From: Lentisphaerae bacterium GWF2_50_93
Lineage (GTDB): Bacteria > Verrucomicrobiota > Lentisphaeria > Victivallales > GWF2-50-93
Length of the DNA: 36,424 bases
NCBI GenBank assembly: GCA_001804815.1
Contig: MHBI01000022.1
Span: forward strand, 1-36,424
Direction of reading: 5' to 3'
This document shows, piece after piece, positions 32,818 to 36,424 of this stretch. Below the pieces are notes generated by a model, which worked only from the letters and a program-made list of their open reading frames with translations, was not told the DNA's origin and made no database searches. The position numbers were made by a program, and so were the translations under genes. Positions within the stretch are counted from its first letter, which is position 1; the number at the start of each line of letters is the position of its first letter.

Positions 32818-35685
32818 ATGGCAGTCGACTTGAAGACAATTCCCGGAAAGAAACCGATGAGGCACAAGAAGAAGCGGATATTGTTCTATTCGATGATGAC
32901 CCTGGTACTGACCCTTCTCGTCTTCGACCTCTACTGCGAGATCTATTCCCTCCCCTCCTCCATTGAAAAGGCCATCGAAGGCAGGCTCCGGGAAAAGGGC
33001 ATTCTCGTCACCATCGGCAATGCACGCGCCGGAATATTCCACGGCATTGTCCTTGACGACGTGACAATACGTGATTCGGTGAACGGTTCCTTCAAGCTGT
33101 TCACAGCCGAGAGCATCAGGTTCAGACTGCCTCTGTCCTTTAAAAAAGTCTACATGGACAAGTTCTCCATCCACGGAGGGACCTTGAAGCTCCCGTTGTT
33201 CCCCGAGGCCGGCGACGAAGGCCTGACAGATGTCCTGACTTTCCAGAACATCGAGGCAATGATCGAAAAGGACGGGGACAATCTTGAAATCATATATGCA
33301 ACCACATTGCTCAATGGATTCCTGCTGAACATCTCAGGAGAGGTGAGGGAGGTCTTTTCCGATGGCAGGCTTTTTTTCCAAAGTGCCGACGGACTCGACC
33401 AGGAGACCATCAAGCCTTCCGCGTCGCTCTCACTCCTGCCGCTCAATGCGAGATCATATTTCATGAACGAACTCAAGAACATCAAAAGGATCAGTTTTTC
33501 AAAGATGCCACTTCTCCAGCTGCATCTCAGCCTAGGCATGAAGGATATTTCCAGCAGCACCATGGAATGCCGTCTCAAGATCCCTTCGTTCAAGTTCAGG
33601 AACTACATGGTGGACGCGATCGACGGCAACCTGTCGCTCAAGGATAAGAACCTGCATCTCGAAGGCCTCTCCGCGAACCTCGGTAAAAATGGACAGCTCA
33701 AGGCGACCGGCGATCTTGATCTTTCATCGATGGTGTTCAAAGGCATCTTAAACGGGAAACTGGCGCTGAACAAATATCTAAGGGCCGAAGACGCGGACTT
33801 CCTTGAGAATATCAAGCTGCCCGACGGCCTGTCCGAATTCGAGGTCCTGATAGGAAGCTACGCGATACTGGCATACAACGGCAGCATCAGGGCTTCCATC
33901 TCGATTCCCGCCGCTGAAGCATATAAGGTCCCGCTCAAGGACATAAAGCTCAACGCCATGGTCTCATTCGATGAGAAGGAAAAGACGGACATCCACATTG
34001 AAAAGGCGAAGATCTCCTTCAACGACGGGGAGTTCTTCGACTTCAGCGGCGACATCAACCGCAAGACAAAAATACTTTCCGGCAATGTTTCCGGCAGTGC
34101 GGTCCCCCCGAGGTTCCTTCCTCTTCTCGACGAAAAGACAAGAAGTGAAATCGACCAGCTGATCAAGCTCAGCAACGAACCGTTGTCCTTCTCGGGGCGC
34201 ATAGGCAGGATTTCCCCCGACCTGAAGATGGTCCAGGCCGAAATCTCCATAAACCTGCCTTCCCTGCGGATATATGATTCGACATTCATCAAAATCTCCA
34301 CCAGGATTTCGATGGACGGCAAGACTATAAAGGCTTCCGGAATTGAAGCCTCTACGCCCCAGGGAAACAAAATCGACGGGGAAATAGAATATTACATGCC
34401 CGACGATCATTTCTACATATCCCTGCACTCCACGGGGAATCCTGAATTCGTACATAAGTCAACGGCCGGCAGGGTGAGGGTGAATCTCCAGGCCCTATAC
34501 GACCAGTTCATCTGGCCCGAGAAAAATGAATTGATCGAAATGACTGCAAGAATGAACTTTTTCATGAAGAAGGAGCCTATCTTCAACCTTGTCGGAAATA
34601 TCGTGGTTAGCGACTTCTCATACAACAATGTCCATTTCGACTACGGGGCCTCCGCCTTCTACGTGGATTCGGACTTCCTGTCATTGCTGCCCCGCATCAT
34701 CCTCCAGCAGGGCAAGGACAGCGCTCTGATATCGCTGGCCTACGACAACAGGCAGGGTACCGAGATGTTCCCGGTGTCTGAATCGTTCAACGTGCCCGGC
34801 AAGGCAACCGACAAGCTGTACTTCGACGTGGACAGCACGCTCCCCGGGAACAGCATCCTGAAATGCATAGTCCCCGGATGGAACAACACCAGGCTCAACT
34901 TGTCAGGAACATCGCCGCTGAAGGTTTCAGGGATGATCGACTTCGTGGACACCGAGAACACTTTTTTTGATGCCAGGCTCACCGATGCACAGGGTGAATG
35001 GAGCGGCATACCAATGAAGGACATCAAGGCTGCAGTCTCCATGAAGAAAGAGATACTTGACATCAAGGACGTGACGGCAGAAGTGTTCGACGGCGATGTC
35101 ATTTTCTCCTACAACTACAATCTGAAGGACAATACTGGTAAGATAGCGCTAAGTGTCGAGGATTCAGAATTCGCTCCTCTGGTGAAGAATCTCGGGTTCA
35201 CCGACTTCTCCACGAAGAAGATCGGCTCCCTTTCCGGTGACATGCTTGCCGACCTCAGCTATAACGAAAAGGATGAGCTCCTCATGGACGGAAAAGGGAA
35301 GATATCGCTCAAGGATGCAGACATCATGGACATTCCCGTACTGAAGGGTTTTACCGATCTCCTCGGCAAGAGCGTGATCAGCAGCGAATGGGGCGAAATC
35401 AGTTCCGCCGACTGTAATTTCACTCTTGAGAAGGATCATTTCTTCTCCGACTCGATCCAGACCAACGGAAATGCCGTCGCCCTTTCCGCAGATGGAAAAT
35501 ATTACTGGACCACAAGCGAAACGGACTTCAGGGTCAGGGCGAAGATCCTCAAGAACATCCTGCCATACGAACTGCTCTCAAAGCTCATGGAGCCCCTGTC
35601 ATGGGCGCTGGAGGCCAGACTCTACGGCAAAGGCAAGGATCTCAAATGGGAGCAGATCAGCACTTTGAAGAAGCTCTTCAAGTGA
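32818..35685 (+). CDS. AsmA-like inner-membrane-anchored envelope protein
   Basis: A 955-residue protein with one N-terminal membrane helix (about residues 20-40, ILFYSMMTLVLTLLVFDLY) and a long periplasmic region. That region is rich in amphipathic beta-strands of the AsmA/TamB/YdbH type (repeated LxLxxLxAxL and GxLxxxGxL patterns, such as LEGLSANLGKNGQLKATG). The C-terminus (MDIPVLKGFTDLLGKSV to the end) matches AsmA-like C-terminal regions. Members are thought to bridge the periplasm and move phospholipids to the outer membrane. ATG 32818 is preceded by aagga; an in-frame TTG six bases earlier is less likely. Confidence 0.85.
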   Translation: MAVDLKTIPGKKPMRHKKKRILFYSMMTLVLTLLVFDLYCEIYSLPSSIEKAIEGRLREKGILVTIGNARAGIFHGIVLDDVTIRDSVNGSFKLFTAESIRFRLPLSFKKVYMDKFSIHGGTLKLPLFPEAGDEGLTDVLTFQNIEAMIEKDGDNLEIIYATTLLNGFLLNISGEVREVFSDGRLFFQSADGLDQETIKPSASLSLLPLNARSYFMNELKNIKRISFSKMPLLQLHLSLGMKDISSSTMECRLKIPSFKFRNYMVDAIDGNLSLKDKNLHLEGLSANLGKNGQLKATGDLDLSSMVFKGILNGKLALNKYLRAEDADFLENIKLPDGLSEFEVLIGSYAILAYNGSIRASISIPAAEAYKVPLKDIKLNAMVSFDEKEKTDIHIEKAKISFNDGEFFDFSGDINRKTKILSGNVSGSAVPPRFLPLLDEKTRSEIDQLIKLSNEPLSFSGRIGRISPDLKMVQAEISINLPSLRIYDSTFIKISTRISMDGKTIKASGIEASTPQGNKIDGEIEYYMPDDHFYISLHSTGNPEFVHKSTAGRVRVNLQALYDQFIWPEKNELIEMTARMNFFMKKEPIFNLVGNIVVSDFSYNNVHFDYGASAFYVDSDFLSLLPRIILQQGKDSALISLAYDNRQGTEMFPVSESFNVPGKATDKLYFDVDSTLPGNSILKCIVPGWNNTRLNLSGTSPLKVSGMIDFVDTENTFFDARLTDAQGEWSGIPMKDIKAAVSMKKEILDIKDVTAEVFDGDVIFSYNYNLKDNTGKIALSVEDSEFAPLVKNLGFTDFSTKKIGSLSGDMLADLSYNEKDELLMDGKGKISLKDADIMDIPVLKGFTDLLGKSVISSEWGEISSADCNFTLEKDHFFSDSIQTNGNAVALSADGKYYWTTSETDFRVRAKILKNILPYELLSKLMEPLSWALEARLYGKGKDLKWEQISTLKKLFK

Positions 35686-35845
35686 GACGGTACAGTGTCC
35701 GCCCGTGATGGACAGCCTTCACCTGGGAATATTTATTTTCATGGCCTGCCAGCCTTGTTTTTTCTAAATTCCATATGATAATATCCGTGTTCGGGTATTT
35801 TTTATGCTAAAACACATTGGCCATTCAATAGAAAGAGGTGATCCC

Positions 35846-36244
35846 ATGAAGACAAACCTGCTTAAGAAAATCACAGTATGCATGCTGGCCTGCGCCTTCC
35901 TCGCCTGCGGCATCAATGCGGGAACAAACGTTATCAAGAACAGCAACGACAAGAAAGAACAGAAAAAAGACAAGATAAGCATTGTCTCATGGACCGGGAC
36001 CATACTCGTGGATACAGATCTGGCGGGAGCCATGGTTGTCAGCTTCACAAATGACAAGGACATGCAGCCTTATAGCGTACTGGTCGATGTTGCAAGCAAG
36101 AAGATACTTGCGGACATCAAGACCAACAGCAAGGTGAAGGTAAAAGGGACCTATATAGAAAAAGCGGACGGAACCGCCTTCCTGAAGCTTACCGACTGCA
36201 AGATTGTCGAAGAGAAAGAGAAGGAAAAAGAGAAGAAGAAGTAA
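35846..36244 (+). CDS. Small secreted protein with OB-like fold
   Basis: A 132-residue protein with a signal peptide (MKTNLLKKITVCMLACAFLA, cleavage near GINA). A Lys-rich linker leads to a beta-rich core (SWTGTILVDTDLAGAMVVSF to KVKVKGTYIEKADGTAFLKL) that could be a small OB-fold. The C-terminus is an extreme Lys/Glu run. The cysteine near the signal end (FLACG) could be a lipobox, though not a clean one. ATG 35846 is preceded by gaaagaggtg. The function is unknown. Confidence 0.7.
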   Translation: MKTNLLKKITVCMLACAFLACGINAGTNVIKNSNDKKEQKKDKISIVSWTGTILVDTDLAGAMVVSFTNDKDMQPYSVLVDVASKKILADIKTNSKVKVKGTYIEKADGTAFLKLTDCKIVEEKEKEKEKKK

Positions 36245-36276
36245 GTTCGGTTAAGGGTGTAATCCGTTCGCAGCAG

Positions 36277-36361
36277 TCCTCCTTCGGAGGATTTGCGCGT
36301 TAAGCAGGTACGTGCTTCAGCATGTACCATCTTAGAATGGGACAGGCTAAAGCCCTGTCTA
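36277..36361. repeat. Cluster of three hairpins at the window end
   Basis: tcctcc/ggagga with loop ttc (36277-36291), ggtacgtgct/agcatgtacc with one G-T pair (36307-36328) and gacagg/cctgtc with loop ctaaagc (36341-36359). The reverse strand reads gtagacagg into the last hairpin, like the heads of the other paired-palindrome elements. No gene follows before the window ends. Confidence 0.65.
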
Positions 36362-36424
36362 CTATACGCATATTCCAGTACTGTCCACGTCATGTTCTCC
36401 GGTTCTTCTGTCTTTGCATCTTTA

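Overview
The window looks like chromosomal DNA of an anaerobic, diderm (Gram-negative) bacterium of about 50% GC. Pointers are an LpxC-like deacetylase, an AsmA-type envelope protein, lipoproteins, an RmlC homologue, an anaerobic sulfatase-maturase-type radical SAM enzyme and a 4Fe-4S aldo/keto reductase. The RNase Y/YmdB pair, the sulfatase-maturase type and intergenic gaps crowded with paired palindromes remind me of the PVC superphylum (Lentisphaerota-like). That placement is inference; no rRNA is present.

Layout. 1-2300: a repeat-rich block with two identical 131-bp repeats, nested tandem duplications and a palindromic element, then a PQQ-type beta-propeller gene with atypical arginine codon use and an inverted remnant of the same repeat after it. 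2384-5715: rfbC, a secreted protein, an MNT/HEPN pair and a divergent LpxC-like gene. 6226-10592: co-directional rarA, 5-formyl-THF cyclo-ligase, rny (RNase Y) and ymdB, closed by a strong terminator. 10658-11728: a decayed-looking ORF and an AbrB/PIN toxin-antitoxin pair. 11899-15963: a polyprenyl synthase converging on a Gln/Pro-rich GAF-like protein and ffh. 16088-19729: ilvD, an anaerobic sulfatase-maturase-like enzyme and a second PIN toxin-antitoxin pair. 19730-20435: a gap with two palindromic elements. 20436-23687: an Fe-S aldo/keto reductase, then on the minus strand an FHA protein, rpmB, tRNA-Lys and a COG0731-type radical SAM protein. 23900-36244: a WecA/MraY-family transferase, a 2141-residue secreted multidomain protein, a DUF3313-like lipoprotein, a tiny lipoprotein-like ORF, a 955-residue AsmA-like protein and a small secreted protein.

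Most of the genes are housekeeping (RNA turnover, SRP targeting, branched-chain amino acids, isoprenoids, translation) or envelope functions, with three toxin-antitoxin-like modules inserted between them. The most unusual feature is in the gaps. At least eight gaps carry hairpins, mostly in pairs, built from a short similar head (such as gtaggga, ggagcgc, gtggcgc, ggagttca) followed by a self-complementary arm. The arm sequence differs at nearly every locus while its pairing is kept. The second features to note are the LpxC-like protein with a shifted metal-ligand motif and the giant protein that carries two STN-like (secretin N-terminal) modules outside any secretin or TonB receptor.
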